NCBI GenBank assembly: GCA_922989275.2
Contig: OV277869.1
Span: forward strand, 19,230,189-19,294,188
DNA length: 64,000 nucleotides
Source: Gari tellinella
Taxonomy: Eukaryota; Mollusca; Bivalvia; Cardiida; Psammobiidae
Direction: 5' to 3'
Shown here: positions 36,005 to 47,717 of the stretch, one piece after another
How the letters are laid out: each line of letters starts with the position of its first letter
How positions within the stretch are numbered: position 1 is the stretch's first letter
Made by a program: the position numbers and the translations under genes
Notes under the pieces: generated by a model
What the model saw: the letters and a program-made list of their open reading frames with translations, nothing else
The model's database searches: none
What the model was told of the DNA's origin: nothing

Positions 36005-36268
36005 TTAAAAACAATAAAAACCAGGTGTTGTTTTCACAGACGATATATCTGCTGCAAACGACAATTCCAGCATGATAAGAGATGAGCCATACACGGGGTT
36101 ATTATCTGGGACGCCTTTAACTATTTCAATATAAATAGTATCTTCAGTCAGAACTTCAACAATTTCAAGTTGATATAAAAGTGTAAAACAGGTTGTTTTC
36201 TGGAACGCATCCGGCGCCATATATATGTATATTTTCCCTGTCGGAAAAGTTATCGCCTGCTTGAACAT
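36005..36268 (-). CDS. Unassigned 87-codon ORF in intron 1 (doubtful)
   Basis: Opens with ATG directly after an in-frame TAA and contains TGKIYIYMAPDAFQKTTCFT and EDTIYIEIVKGVPDNNPVYG, less repetitive than the surrounding chance ORFs. It has no phase-compatible role in the ABCG gene and no family I recognise. The alternating hydrophobic pattern could be beta strands. Could be chance, or a fragment of an unrelated exon. Confidence 0.2.
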   Translation of the reverse strand: MFKQAITFPTGKIYIYMAPDAFQKTTCFTLLYQLEIVEVLTEDTIYIEIVKGVPDNNPVYGSSLIMLELSFAADISSVKTTPGFYCF

Positions 36269-36536
36269 TTATGTCAAATTCACCTATGTACGGAAGCACT
36301 GAGAGGACAGGTTAAGAATTATTTTTTATTTTGAGGGAACAAGATCTTTTATACAAATATAGACGACTTTGCAAACAGCGTGGTAGAGATACAGTTGGAA
36401 TACGTGATCGTTGGCTACGAAAGGAAGGCAAACAAAATGCAATAAATGAAAAATATCACAGGTTCTTGAAGCGCTCCACTGTAACGCTATGAACTGATTT
36501 AGTCATGAGATCTGTCAAATGTCAAAGTCAGTGTTA

Positions 36537-36920
36537 CAGTGGTATACGTTATTATTTCCTGTTGAAACACAAAGGAAACGCAAACGCATTGCAATAAAAT
36601 GTAGAAAATGGCAACCTTTTTTACAATTCTGAATGCTCATTTTATGCTGAATAGTAAACAGTTTGAAGCCTGATAAAAAGTCTATGCAAACAGACTTTCG
36701 TTGCACTGTTATAGAGATGCATGTTTGGAGACGTGTTTGATTGTTGATCTCTGTCTCTGTATCTCTCTTCCGATCTCATCGACTCTCTATTTATCTCCCG
36801 CTCTCTGATCTCCCATCTTGCTCTCCCATTGTCTATCCATTTGTTTCTCGACCCCGATCTTATAATCACTCCCATTTTCTCTTACTCTCTCTATTTTTGT
36901 AACCTATATTTCCCTATCTA
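36537..36920. repeat. Half MITE and CT-rich low-complexity stretch
   Basis: Family A left end ACAGTGGTATACGTTATT at 36537 with AACGCAAACGCATTGC, hairpin truncated near 36675. Followed by CTCTCT/ATCTCTC-rich sequence 36745-36920. Confidence 0.7.
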
Positions 36921-37514
36921 TATCTCACCGAGAACTTTCTGTTTTTGGTTTATATTGGAACATTTACCCTCACAGCAAGTATATACAGATTAAGATGAAG
37001 ATGTTTTATCACTAACTCTAACATGACACGTGTTTCTATTCGGTACCATTTCTGACAGCCCGTAAAGACCACATACTTTTTCATGTTACTTGTCATTTTC
37101 CATTGTCCTGTCTTGATCCATAAAATGTGTGTTTTGTGCCAGATAGTGGGTCGGTATCGATGCATTGTGTGTGTGAAACTTTCTGCTGTTCTTAAGTTTG
37201 CGGCTGGGTGTCAGATTCTTGTAAAAGCCGCGAGAATAGTAATGCGGTCCGAAATATGTATCCGCAGAATAAAATAAGTTTGAAACATTTGATTTCCTTT
37301 CTAATGAATTTCTTTAAATTCGGTCATGTAAGAATCGAAATAATCTATTTTCTATAGTTGATATACGATATTAAACAGATGCTGGTCGTTGTGATGTGCA
37401 GGAACTGACCACTCAGGTTTTTAGATTTCGTGGTCATTTCCTGCGCATCAAACTACCAACCATTTTCTAATACAGTTTAACAACGGTAGAACATAGATTA
37501 TTTCTGAAACAAAC

Positions 37515-37648
37515 CTGTAGAAGGACTTGGCTGACCGTGTGCCTGTAGTCCCTCCTAGACTGGTAGTCCTATTGTATTTTGCGGCGTATGCCTGGGAGCC
37601 ACTAGCCTGGCTGCTTGCAAGCAGTGGTTGACTTTCCTCGTCGCCCAT
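37515..37648 (-). CDS. ABCG gene exon 1 (N-terminus)
   Basis: Encodes residues 1-44 plus two nt of codon 45, starting MGDEESQPLLASS. It is a serine/threonine-rich hydrophilic cytosolic tail with acidic residues at 3-5 and an ESQPLL dileucine motif. There is a strong start context. Donor CTACAG|GTTTGT leaves phase 2. No membrane segment or signal peptide, as expected for ABCG proteins. Confidence 0.85.
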
Positions 37649-37690
37649 TTCTGTTTAATATGCTGGTAACCAGAGATAGTACATTACATT
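37649..37690 (-). other. Probable 5' UTR exon end with two tiny uORFs
   Basis: Upstream of the ATG lies a pyrimidine tract ending TTTCTCTTTCAG (minus strand, 37702-37691), a good splice acceptor, so the 5' UTR is probably split. The remaining 42 nt of leader contain two short uORFs: ATG TAA at 37689-37684, and a 9-codon uORF at 37684-37655 whose start overlaps the first stop (TAATG). The main ATG context CAGAAATGG has A at -3 and G at +4. Transcription could instead begin downstream of the putative acceptor. Confidence 0.45.
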
Positions 37691-38379
37691 CTGAAAGAGA
37701 AACGAAGCATAAAACGGTTAATACTGACATATAAATATTCTTGTAAGTGGCCAGTGATAGGGTCCATTTAAAGGTACCAAGACTTATTATTATAACTCAC
37801 TTGATTTATTTACAACATGTATATAGCCTAATGTGACGTCAGACGGTGGAAATCTGTAATGTTACATGGCTAACATCACATTTCGGCTCGCGTAACATAA
37901 CCAAACGACCCGCTTATTCGGTCGGGTTTTAGTCCTGTCCCGTATCGGTTATTTCTCGAGCAGAATTAACCAATCCTAAATTATGCAATGACTTATCATT
38001 CGATTTATCCTGTCATTACATGATTGTAGCATTTTAAATTCATATTAAGTCCATTTTCGATAAGTTTTACATACTTTTTTGGAAATTCTTAACTACCCCG
38101 CATAAATAACCGCAAAGGCGCCCGCGGCTAAGAACGCCTCAGTTAGAGTATTTCCAAACAGAAAAAGGAAGGGAAACAAAACGCTTCTAGTTTAGTAATG
38201 GCAATGACCTAGAAAAATTAGTCGATTCAATTTTGTAAAGTTCTACATCTAAAATCAAACGGAACATACTTTACGCTTCATCTCATGAGATAACATTTAA
38301 AAAATTCGACTGCAACGTGTCACTTGTTTTCGCATTGTTAATCAAGGTCGATCATTGTTTTGGAACAGTTTCTTTTCTT
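37691..38379 (-). promoter_or_regulatory. Upstream region of the ABCG gene
   Basis: Contains a CRE-like TGACGTCA at 37835-37842 and a short hairpin ACCCGCTTATTCGGTCGGGT about 37909-37928. No TATA box placed with confidence. Promoter role is inferred only from position. Confidence 0.3.
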
Positions 38380-40483
38380 CCATTTTCGCCCATGTGGGAT
38401 AGAGATATTGCCCGTGTGAAATCACTCTGACGTAACGTCAAAAGCTCATGACCCACAGCGTTACACATGACGTTTAGTTGAAATACAGTTCTACTAGATC
38501 TACCAGGCTAATGAACTAGGTCGCCTATATGTATATGTACCATCTATCGTGATTTTTTTCACTGATGACGTTTATATACAAATAATGGTGACGTTTATTA
38601 TGACATCACTTTCTCCATTAAAAATCAATATTGGCTATATTGGTACGGTTGGGTTTTCCCCACGACCAGAGGTAGGTACACCTGTCAAAGTTGATGTGTT
38701 TAAGGAGTGGAAAATGAAAAGACTGTCGAGACTTTGAAGAAATAAAAGAGGAAAGCAGAATTTGGTATGTTGACTGTAAGCAATTGTGCATACAGCAAAT
38801 GAGTCCATCTATTTAGAGTACAATTTGACAATCAGTGTGAAGACTCAGATCAGCATCTGTATGAAAATTCGGCGTCTTACCAAGGTCTACATTGTTTACT
38901 TTTCATGGGTACGCGCCATGTTTCCTGGACCCATGCAGACCAATATCAGTTGCGGCATTATCAGTGGTAAAGTATTTATGTTTACACTGTTTGCTACATT
39001 ATGTTTTATGATTCGAAATTCACTCGAAGTTGGGTCTAGAGAGCTAGTCAATAAAAAAAAACCTGTAGTTATTTATATTCTATACACGCGTTTTTTCGGA
39101 TGTTCATTATGCGGTTGTGCTTATGTAGAGACACGGTGATGTTCTTTTCTTTTACAAATATACCAGTTTGATTCTTTTTCAATTAACATGGAAGTTTCGT
39201 TTTTATATCTGCAAAGTCCCCTTTCGATATATATAAACAAACACAAACAAAAACAAACCCGAAAAATGTTTAAACGTTATCTATCTATTCGAACGTCAAA
39301 GTTACACATAAACTAGCATCTGGGACATTTCTTGGGGACAATTTGTTTGGTAAATTACAAAATTAGTAAATTGAAAAGTACAATAATTTATATATCAAAA
39401 TAATCGCAAGAAAAAGTGTATTTTTCCTATCTGACTATTTTTGGGCTAAAACTCATTATTATTTTAATAAAACAGCTCTAGTTTTTCGGAATAAGTAAAT
39501 AGGACGTTGGTTTCTTACTTTGGGACATTTTAATGGACAATCCATTTCACAGATTACAGAAATATCTGAAGCGCTTTTGGTAAAACGACACCATATTTCA
39601 AAACAGGACAAAAAGTGTATTTTGCCAACAAAAATTATTGAACTAATATAAATTCTTTATATGTCAGATATTTGATTAAAAACAGTGCATACAATTTTTT
39701 TGGCGCATGGGACAAATTCTCTTACTTTAAATTTCCCTCCATTTTGTCTTCCATTAATGTAGAATTTTCAAACAATTTTGTGCATTATATCTGGAAATGA
39801 TGTTCCGTCAACACGGCAGACGAGATAAGTGCAATTTCCCACGTTTTAACGGAACACACAAGTTTCGTCACAAACAGCTGCATGCAAATGTAACATGGGA
39901 CATTGGATTTTTTACTGATCATTACTAGTAATAACGACTCTATTTAATCGCCTTTTGTTTATTTCTAAATTATGAATGCATCATGGCATTCAGCAATCTT
40001 GGACGTTGATTTTGATGTATAACACTAGTACTGTCATGACTGTTCTAAATCTTTACATGCTTTGAAAGGCAAAATGAACGGTCATGTGAGCATATTTCAA
40101 AGGGGGCATGAGCTTTTGACGTTACGTCTTTATCCTCCATACCACGTGACGTCTTTTATTGTTTTCCCAGCTTTACCATAAGCGCTGCATGGCGCGGGTA
40201 ACTAAATGACGTCATTTATTATGATGTTACTATGAACAACGTCGTGTTTTGGCGAAAAAAGTGCATAGAAACTGCAATTATTTCATTATTTATATCATGT
40301 TTTAATGATTTAAAGGGGAGAAAAAAAATCCACCATTTGTTTTGTTGATGTTGGATAGAAATGTTCTCCCCCTCGGGTCAGAACATTCACGCCCGGACTC
40401 GGCAAGCCTCGTCCCTGCATGAATGTTCTAACCCTCGGGGGAGAAAATGTCTATCCTACATCAAAACACATGGTGGATTCTTA
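38380..40483. mobile_element. Foldback element family F, copy 2, split by a transposon
   Basis: Pieces 38380-38430 and 40127-40483 together match copy 1 (12332-12730) in reverse order. The hairpin part is 40346-40468 (TTGATGTTGGATA / TATCCTACATCA) with the same inner stem around GGACTCGGCAAGCCTCGTCC. Confidence 0.85.
38431..40126. mobile_element. 1.7-kb non-autonomous DNA transposon with perfect 20-bp TIRs
   Basis: Left CGTAACGTCAAAAGCTCATG at 38431-38450 and its exact inverse at 40107-40126, inserted in a family F foldback. Internal degenerate tandem organisation: TGGGACA words at about 39321, 39521, 39708 and 39896, and AAAGTGTATTTT at 39413 and 39610, giving a period near 190-200 nt. No transposase seen. 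An open stretch at 38786-39139 has no recognised family and includes a decayed GACGCC hairpin. Confidence 0.85.
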
Positions 40484-40829
40484 TATTCCCACTCCGTTGA
40501 TTTAAAGTCTACATCGTGTTCAATGATTATCTCGAAGGTTGCCACTAACTCTGATACTCTGCGTTGTCTATTAGCCTACCTAAAGTATATTTCAACATAT
40601 TGCTTAAGCAGATGACAGAACTTGAGACGATTTTAGAATGGTCTATAGCAGCGTAGATCTATGTAAGAATGTAAATCATAAATGAATGCGTGGTTCTTTA
40701 TCTTCTTTTGGCTTAAAAAGCAATATTTATTGAGAATGATGGTTTGTAGCCTTCAATTTTTTAATTTATTTTTCAAAACCGCGTAAATTTACAAACTTTA
40801 TATACAACTTAAATCGATGTCACGTGATC

Positions 40830-40915
40830 TGGCTACTTGGTCCAATGGCTAAGTTGGTCGACCTTCACAATGGCGACTCCAATTCGAATCCCACACGTTC
40901 CAAAACGTTTTTTTT
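40830..40915 (+). repeat. tRNA-derived SINE-like sequence
   Basis: A-box-like TGGCTAAGTTGGTCG about 40845 and B-box-like AATTCGAATCCCAC about 40880, followed by a T-run. Acceptor stem does not close, so not a working tRNA. Confidence 0.5.
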
Positions 40916-41309
40916 ATTAAATAAATTTGTACTTCTTTGTGGATTCTATTTGTTTTGAGAAATGAAAATAAGATAAAAAACCTATTCGCGATCATTTTTC
41001 TGTATTGAAAACAGTGGTTATTAGATATATATATTTGTTCGGTATAATGAAATAAATAATGATGACGCCTCGGTTGACATTTCTTGCCTCGGGTGAACAA
41101 TACGTTCTCTCATCATCTTTGAAATGTGATATTTATTTAGTAACATGGCTGAGAACCCAGATGGACATATTTTAGTTCTTTTTAAAAAGGGAAGAATAAC
41201 ATTCAGTCTGTAGCCGAGACTATCAGGTGTTATAATGTAGAGTAGAGAATGTTCTCTTTTTCTGTTTCACTAAAATAGAAAAATATGTTATTTCTCTTAA
41301 ATGTTTACA

Positions 41310-42035
41310 TTCTCGTGTATTGCGTTTGCAGTTTAGCGTGATAAAATAGCGTCTTCTGTATAGTAATACTTGTTCAACTGGTGCCAGATGACTCGGTTTT
41401 GATAAAATATAAGGCGATATTAAACCCGTTTAAACGCAAAAATATACAAAATGATAAACTGTAGAAATTAAAAATAAGTTTCGAAAACAAAATGGATTAG
41501 TTGTTGTCTGGTTTCCCAGTGTCATATTTAGTTCTAAACTGTTTGCATGTTACATATAAGGTTTTTAGTATAAACGCGTTTATTGGGAAAGAATAAACTC
41601 TTCCACACTGTGTCAAAAGACAAACTATAACGGGTGCTCTGATGTGGTGTCTAGATGTTAAAACGACATTCAACTGCCATTCAATAAAGTCTTAAAAATA
41701 GGCGAAAAAAGATATGCGGTATAACCCAAACTGGTTTAAAAGAAAGGCATTCTAGAATTGTCTCGCCTACCTGTTCAATTGGTTTACATACAATGAGGAA
41801 GATCGTCTTATGCTCTCCCGATGAACGTTTGTGCTTTTACATGTACGTCTATTGCAAACGGTCGTGGGGCTAAATCAGATGCCGAGAAACTTAACATCTG
41901 ATCAGCCCCAAACTATTTGATATTTAGAACTTATTCAATTGAAAAGTTAATTGATAGCATGTAATTTACTACACATAATTCCACTATTAGGTTTGCGTTA
42001 GTTTCGTTTAAATAGCAAATAGGGCCTCTCAACTA
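41310..42035. repeat. Two diverged family A-type MITEs
   Basis: One about 41400-41611 ending AAAGAATAAACTC and CACACTGT; another about 41795-42035 with hairpin 41858-41925 (GGGGCTAAATCAGATGCCGA / CATCTGATCAGCCCC). Confidence 0.6.
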
Positions 42036-42049
42036 TTAACATTTTGCTT

Positions 42050-42275
42050 TTAACCCATTTGCGCCAAGTGGATTCTTTCATGTTTTTTTGGATTAGTCAT
42101 TTTTTTATCAAAGGGATGCCTGGTCAAAATTTTCATTTTCATTTTGTTTTATATTGAAATTCGTAGCATCAAACAGTGTAGACTCTGATCAGACGCCGCA
42201 TAATGCGGCGTCTGATCAGAGTCTACACTGTTTGCCTAGGTCCCATATATGGGATCGTGGGCACAAATGGGTTAA
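42050..42275. mobile_element. Family C MITE, full length (type copy)
   Basis: TTAA on both sides, ends CCCATTTGCGCC and GGCACAAATGGG, hairpin 42172-42233 perfect with apex GCATAATGC. 226 bp. Confidence 0.92.
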
Positions 42276-42626
42276 TCATACATTCTTTAAGCCCGGGTGT
42301 TCACTGCAAACCTTTGGGAAGACAATCAGAAATGTGTCCAATGTTATAAATAGAAACTATTTGGTTCCTAGCTTTGAATTAGAATTGCTGTCTTGCAAGG
42401 TAGATGAACATATCATGAGCCGAAGGTGAACCTGATTTATTATATACCTATCGATGATTTGAAGAGATGTCTCAGTTAGATAGATTTGATATCGTCACAG
42501 TTGATATCATCACTACATATCACTTTTTGTGACGTCACGTCATAATTAGTTCAGCACCAGCTCGATAATCAATTTTTTAGTGTTTTTTTTCTGTAAAAAA
42601 CGACATTAAACTATATTTAATAAATA

Positions 42627-42780
42627 GAATAATCAATTCCTTTGAATAGATATGAAAAATATATCACTCGAATGAGTTGTTATCTGGTTAAAAAATTCGT
42701 ACTCGGACTTGTTTTTTAACCAGATAACAACACATTCTCGTGGTATACTTTTTATATCAATCCAAAGAAATTGATTATTC
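42627..42780. repeat. Foldback hairpin beside LINE fragment
   Basis: Arms 42627-42700 and 42705-42780 (GAATAATCAATTCCTTTGA against TCCAAAGAAATTGATTATTC; GTTATCTGGTTAAAAAA), apex TTCGTACTCGGACTT. Preceded by AATAAATAGAATAAT, a stub also found before two other foldbacks. Confidence 0.8.
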
Positions 42781-43589
42781 CCTATGTAATCAGAAGCCGA
42801 GACATAAAAGGCATAGAGATGTATAATAGAGAAATGAAATATACTGCATTTGCAGATGATGCAACTTTTATGATAGATGGATCAGTCAAGACATTTACAG
42901 CCTTAATAAAACAACTTAACATGTTTAGTAAAATATCTGGATTAAAACTTAACAATAAAAAATCTGTTATCTTAAGATCTGGTTCACTAAAAGGCTCAAC
43001 TGAAACTTTTGATACAAGAAATGAATTTGCATGGACCTCAGAAGGATCTAATACATTAGGAATATTTTTCTCAAATAACAGGAACAAATATCAAGAATTG
43101 AACCTAATACCAAAAATTCAGGAATTTTCAAATTGCTTGAAGAAATGGAAAAAGCATAATCTGTCCATTAAAATAACTGTAATCAAAACGTTTGCACTTC
43201 CAAAACTTATATACCCGTTAACAGTTTTAGAAAACCCACCTGCAGAATTAATTAATAAAATAAATACAAATATCTATGATTATTAATGGGATGGCAAGCC
43301 AGACAAAATAAGTCGGAAAACATTAATACAAGACTACGAAAATGGAGGCCTAAAAATGATAGATTTAAAGTTATTCATGAAAGCAATCAAAGCTGGGTGG
43401 GTTAAAAGATTGACAAATAATGAAAATAATGGCGATTGGAAACATATATATATCAACAAATTAGCCAAAATAGGAGGAAATCTAATATTTGAATGTAATA
43501 TAAACGAAAAAGACTGCACAAAAACACAATTCAACTCTCTGCCAACGTTTTTAAAAGACATAATTAGGGCATGGTCAAGCATAGAGTAG
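42771..43589 (+). pseudogene. Non-LTR retrotransposon reverse transcriptase, 3' part, broken (L1/Tx1-like)
   Basis: Encodes YTAFADDATFMIDGSVKTF, holding the FADD polymerase motif, then ISGLKLNNKKS and a thumb-like region. A stop codon at 43284-43286 interrupts the frame, which continues in the same frame with WDGKPDKISRKTLIQDYENG and GGLKMIDLKLFMKAIKAGWV. These are typical of L1/Tx1-clade ORF2 sequences (clade assignment inferred from pattern). The 5' RT and endonuclease are absent, as in 5'-truncated LINE copies. Confidence 0.9.
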
Positions 43590-43719
43590 ACCCTAATCAG
43601 ATAGGATCTGCCTGATCTGGATCTATTCACTTTGCAAAGGCATGAATAGGCATTTTATCAAGTAAATTGTGTTTTTACTGTTATTGATGTAACCAAGTAG
43701 TGAGTATTTTTTGGTGATC

Positions 43720-45540
43720 TCGAGTTTCCCGGTGGAAAGGGTTGTTATTCTTTCCCGTTAAAACGGAAACGCAATTACATGATATGTAGACCATGTCATT
43801 TGTTTTCACAATTTCTTGCAATTTAAATGTACTGTAACAGCGATGAACAGTTAAGATCCTAGTTGGACGCCAAATTTCTAGATATATAATATCAGAGCCA
43901 ACACTGTTAGTACCGTAAACACCTACACTGGGAAACAACTGTTATTTCATAAGTTTGTAACAATTTGCTTTCATCACACAGTAATAGTTTGTCCACAGGA
44001 TGCAAACTGAATGGCACACACCTGATATAACCCCTCCATCAACACTAGCCTGATCGCGATCTACACTGTTTGCTAGAACATTTTTGTTAAAAAACTTAGG
44101 ATCATTATGGTAATACTTGCATGTAAAATCGAAATCGCTCTAAGCAACTTAAGGAGTTTAACTATTTGTGTGTCTTTGCTGCCCACAATAGCGGTGTGTT
44201 CGGTTGCGATAACATATGTAATTAAATAGAGTATGGAACCTAATCTGTCTGAGAGTAAATACGTACTTCTGCGTAGTGTTGAATCCAACCTGTTTGACAG
44301 TACATTGTAGCTAGGAGAGTTTGAACCCTAGTTACATACAGTGGAGAAAACGTTATTCTTTCCCATAAAACTTGTTTACGCTAAAACTAGTAGTTCTATT
44401 GCAAACAGTTTGGAGCAAGGTCAGGCGCAGGGTAACCCGGTGTCTGATCAGGCTCCAAACTGTTTGCAATCAAGGTAAACGTGAAATATCAGAATTGTCA
44501 AAACGTTGTAATTTTCTACGTTTTAATGTTTGAGTTTGTGTTTCGTTTAAATGGGAAAAAATAACATCTTCGCCACTGTACATGTAATTATATATACGCG
44601 TCCATGGCAAACAGTATAACTCAGAATAGTACACTGAACTATGCAAACGATGTAGCCGCATATTACAGGGATCCTATGAGAGTCCTCTCGGTCTGTTTGT
44701 AATAGTGCAATAAATTGACAAAACAATAAAAAATAATAAAACATGGACTGTTTCAGATTGGAAACTTAAATTGAATCGTCCACTTTAAGTTTTAGGGAGC
44801 CCGGAGGAGACGATTCAAATGGAATGAACAAATATTTTTTCAGTAACTTTCATAGATGACACGTTTGAAGTTGTCGTTATTTTTGCACCATAACGGTAAA
44901 TGTTTGCCATTAAACCTTACTATGTAAGCCGTATTCAGTACAGTGGAGAATACGTCATTCTTTCCAAATAAACGCGTTAATATCGCGAAAACTATTTCTT
45001 CGATTGCTAACAGTTAGGCGCCAGATCAGACGCCACCAGGTAACCCGGCATCTGATCAGACCCCAAACTGTTTGCCACTCAGATTTAAAAAACAGTGAGA
45101 TTTGTCAAAAGGTAGTGATATTGTATTTTAGTGCGTTTGTGTTTAAACGGGAAAGAATATCGTACATGTATTCTCCACTGTATATGGGGTTTAAATATGC
45201 ATGAGTGTAGTTGTCCTATGAACCATGTACACATTTTACATACAATACTTACCAAAAATAGAAATAGCTTAACACAGGAAAAATGTCATGCTTAAAGTAT
45301 CAAATAACCCTTGTATCAACTATATCGACTTTGCCCACCGCTTGGATCCAAATCAGACGCTTAGCAACTCGGCGTCTGATCAGGATCCAAACAGTGTGGC
45401 ATATTTTGCAATATTTCTTATCGCCTTAATCCTTTGAACCATACATCCCTCTGAGTACAAATTTAAACAGTGTAGACCCTGATCATAGGGTTCCTACAGG
45501 AGCCATCTGATCAGGGAATGTACTGTTTGATAGTTTCATT
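43720..45540. repeat. MITE cluster
   Basis: Family A full copies 44337-44580 and 44939-45182, hairpins 44400-44468 and 45007-45078. Half copy 43730-43900. GGATCC-type core 45340-45400. Variant hairpin AGTGTAGACCCTGATCATAG at 45469-45530. No coding signal. Confidence 0.8.
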
Positions 45541-47284
45541 AACTTTTGCTGTCATACCAAAAATGTAAGAGTAGACTGGTTAAAAAACTTGTACTAGAAG
45601 AGTCCAAATAGTTGATCAATACCCACATGAATAATTGTGCAAATGCAAAATGTAACAGAATGAAACCAAACAATAATGTCGGTCAAAGGTTTTAAAACTG
45701 ACGTGGAACAATGGTAGATATAGGGTTTAACATACAGTATTACATTTATGAGTGTAAATTGATTCCTTATGTTTTTTCTAATGGTACATGTACATTTTGT
45801 ACTTACAGTAAGTATTAATCCAGAAATTACACACACAACATTAACAGTCCGTCAGTGCGCAAAGGACAAACTAAATGGCCGAGAGAATAACACATAATAT
45901 AGCAATTCGAGATCCCAACTTAACTCATTCAACTCCACTTTTATCGTCTTCAACCATTACAACCAAAATATAATCTGCGAATCTAGTGGTGTCTGCAAAT
46001 TGTTTTTTCAAGTAGGACTGCAGAAATATCCATACTAGGGCCAAAATGTTTGGATCTTGGTCAGAAGCTGCGTTAAGCGGCGTCTGATCAGGATCTAAAC
46101 TGTTTGCAAAGTCGCTTTTTGTACCAAAGACAGTGAAAAAGTCAAATACAGCTAATCTTGTTTGATACAGCCTCCAACTGAAGTAGAATTAAGATCTCTG
46201 GAGTCAGTTGAATCCTAAACGAAGGCTAAAAATAGTACAGAAAGATTATTCACAAGCTTTCTGCATTATGTTTGGCCTTCTTTAATCTACCACCTGTGTT
46301 CAGGTTACCTAAATACATTTTAATAAGTGATCGCTTAATACAATATTGAACGTACTTAAATATTGAGCACTAAGTGCTGAAGTCCATCGCCTAGATAATA
46401 CGGTGTGATGTGTTACACATATGGGGAAAATAATATTGATTCATTCAAATAAAATGCAATACTAATGATTTTAGACGACATTGCAATGTACAAGGCTATT
46501 TGATATATTCTAAAATACAATTTAGTGAGAAAGTCACTTTACCACGATGTTTAAAGGAAGTAGGTAATATGTTAAGCAGATGACATTATTAATCTGTTAA
46601 AGGTCCTGTGAGATTCGCACCACTAAGCACGATATGGATAACACCTTTACATGAGCCTGATAACATACAATGTTTGACAGGGTCACGTACTTTTAACCAT
46701 TTGCTCTGCTGTATTGTCGTCTGCTTCAAAAACTGTCGTCTACTTTTATCACGATTTTTTAAAAAATGATGTTTAGCATTTTGATCAGGCTACCAATTGT
46801 TTGCCACTCAGAGTTATAACGCAGTCAGAATTTCCAACAAGTTGTTGGTTTTGTACCACGTTTTTTGCAATGCATTTTCGTTTCGTTCTCGTTTAACCGG
46901 GGAATAATAACGTCTTCTCTATTGTATCTTTCTGTAATAGATACGGACTTGTTCGTTTTCTACATATACAGGGCGTCGTGCAGTCAAACAGTTTGGATCC
47001 TTATAAGACATCGCGTGTCGTTATGTCTTATCAGTACCCAAACTATTTTGCAAATATGTGTAACCATTGTAGATCTACTCGGGGTAAGGCATTTAAGGGT
47101 TAAATTGCAACCCTTTTAAAAGCCATATTCATATACTCCACCTTTTAAACGAAGTCAAATGTGATCAAGTACATGTATATTAAGAGATGATTTCAGTGCT
47201 CAATGTCTGTCTTACAAAGTTGCTGCAATATTTTCATCTGCTTATATTTTTCGTCTGCTTTTACTTATACATTTTGTACATAGA
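45541..47284. repeat. MITE remnants in otherwise featureless DNA
   Basis: Family B-like element about 45930-46146 with hairpin 46047-46110. Palindrome around AGCTTTCTGCATTATG 46215-46285. Further B-like hairpin 46982-47056 with end GGGGTAAGGCATTTAAGGG. No gene seen. Confidence 0.6.
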
Positions 47285-47396
47285 GGATCTTAAATGAGTG
47301 TTCATATTTATTTGATTTATTAAATGAGTTTTTTATCGTTTCAAAATGACGAATTTAATAAATCAAATGAATATGAACACGAATATAAGATCCTAT
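47285..47396. repeat. Palindrome, 108 bp
   Basis: GGATCTTAAATGAGTGTTCA... and its inverse, with TTTGATTTATTAAAT arms meeting at TTTATCGTTTCAAAATGACG. Foldback MITE by structure. Confidence 0.8.
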
Positions 47397-47717
47397 TTAT
47401 ACCATATCCAACAAACACTCAAATTTATAGCCAATTTCGCAGGAGTAAGGTAGGTTGTAGTAAAGTTTTCCTTATATAGAAACCATCAATTGGAGGCGAA
47501 ATGAGGTTTTCTAAGTGCCTGTGAAAAAGAAGTTCCAAATGTCTCATTGTTTTATTGTCACTTTATAAGCCATTATTCGATTTAGATTTAGATTTAGAAT
47601 ATTTCTGATAATTAAGTAAACTGTGAAAAGTGATTATAAAATCACGTCGAAAAACATTTTAAGTTACAATTAAAAACGTCACATCATAACGTCACAAATA
47701 TTTCCCATAAAAGGAAA

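Larger units (their letters stand above)
3515..37648 (-). other. White-like ABCG half-transporter gene, whole coding span
   Basis: Twenty coding exons read on the minus strand give one 723-codon open protein with no phase conflict. Every intron used is GT-AG. Layout: residues 1-125 N-terminal cytosolic region; Walker A GASGSGKT 156-163; Q-loop glutamines 203-204; signature ISGGE 265-269; Walker B ending CDEP 288-291; D-loop SGLD 293-296; H-loop histidine 322; membrane domain about 434-723. One NBD followed by one TMD is the reverse half-transporter order that defines ABCG. The NBD-TMD linker, the GVMNING element after the first helix and the short basic C-terminus resemble Drosophila White more than ABCG2 or ABCG5/8. 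Known family members dimerise and export or load small molecules (pigment precursors, sterols, amines); the substrate here is not readable from sequence. ESQPLL at residues 5-10 fits an acidic dileucine sorting signal for lysosome-related organelles (inference). Introns total about 32 kb and are MITE-rich. The subfamily name is less sure than ABCG itself. Confidence 0.93.

Noticed and set aside
38786..39139. 117-codon ORF as a transposase of the surrounding element
   Set aside because: No DDE-type or other transposase motif is visible, and it includes a decayed hairpin remnant.
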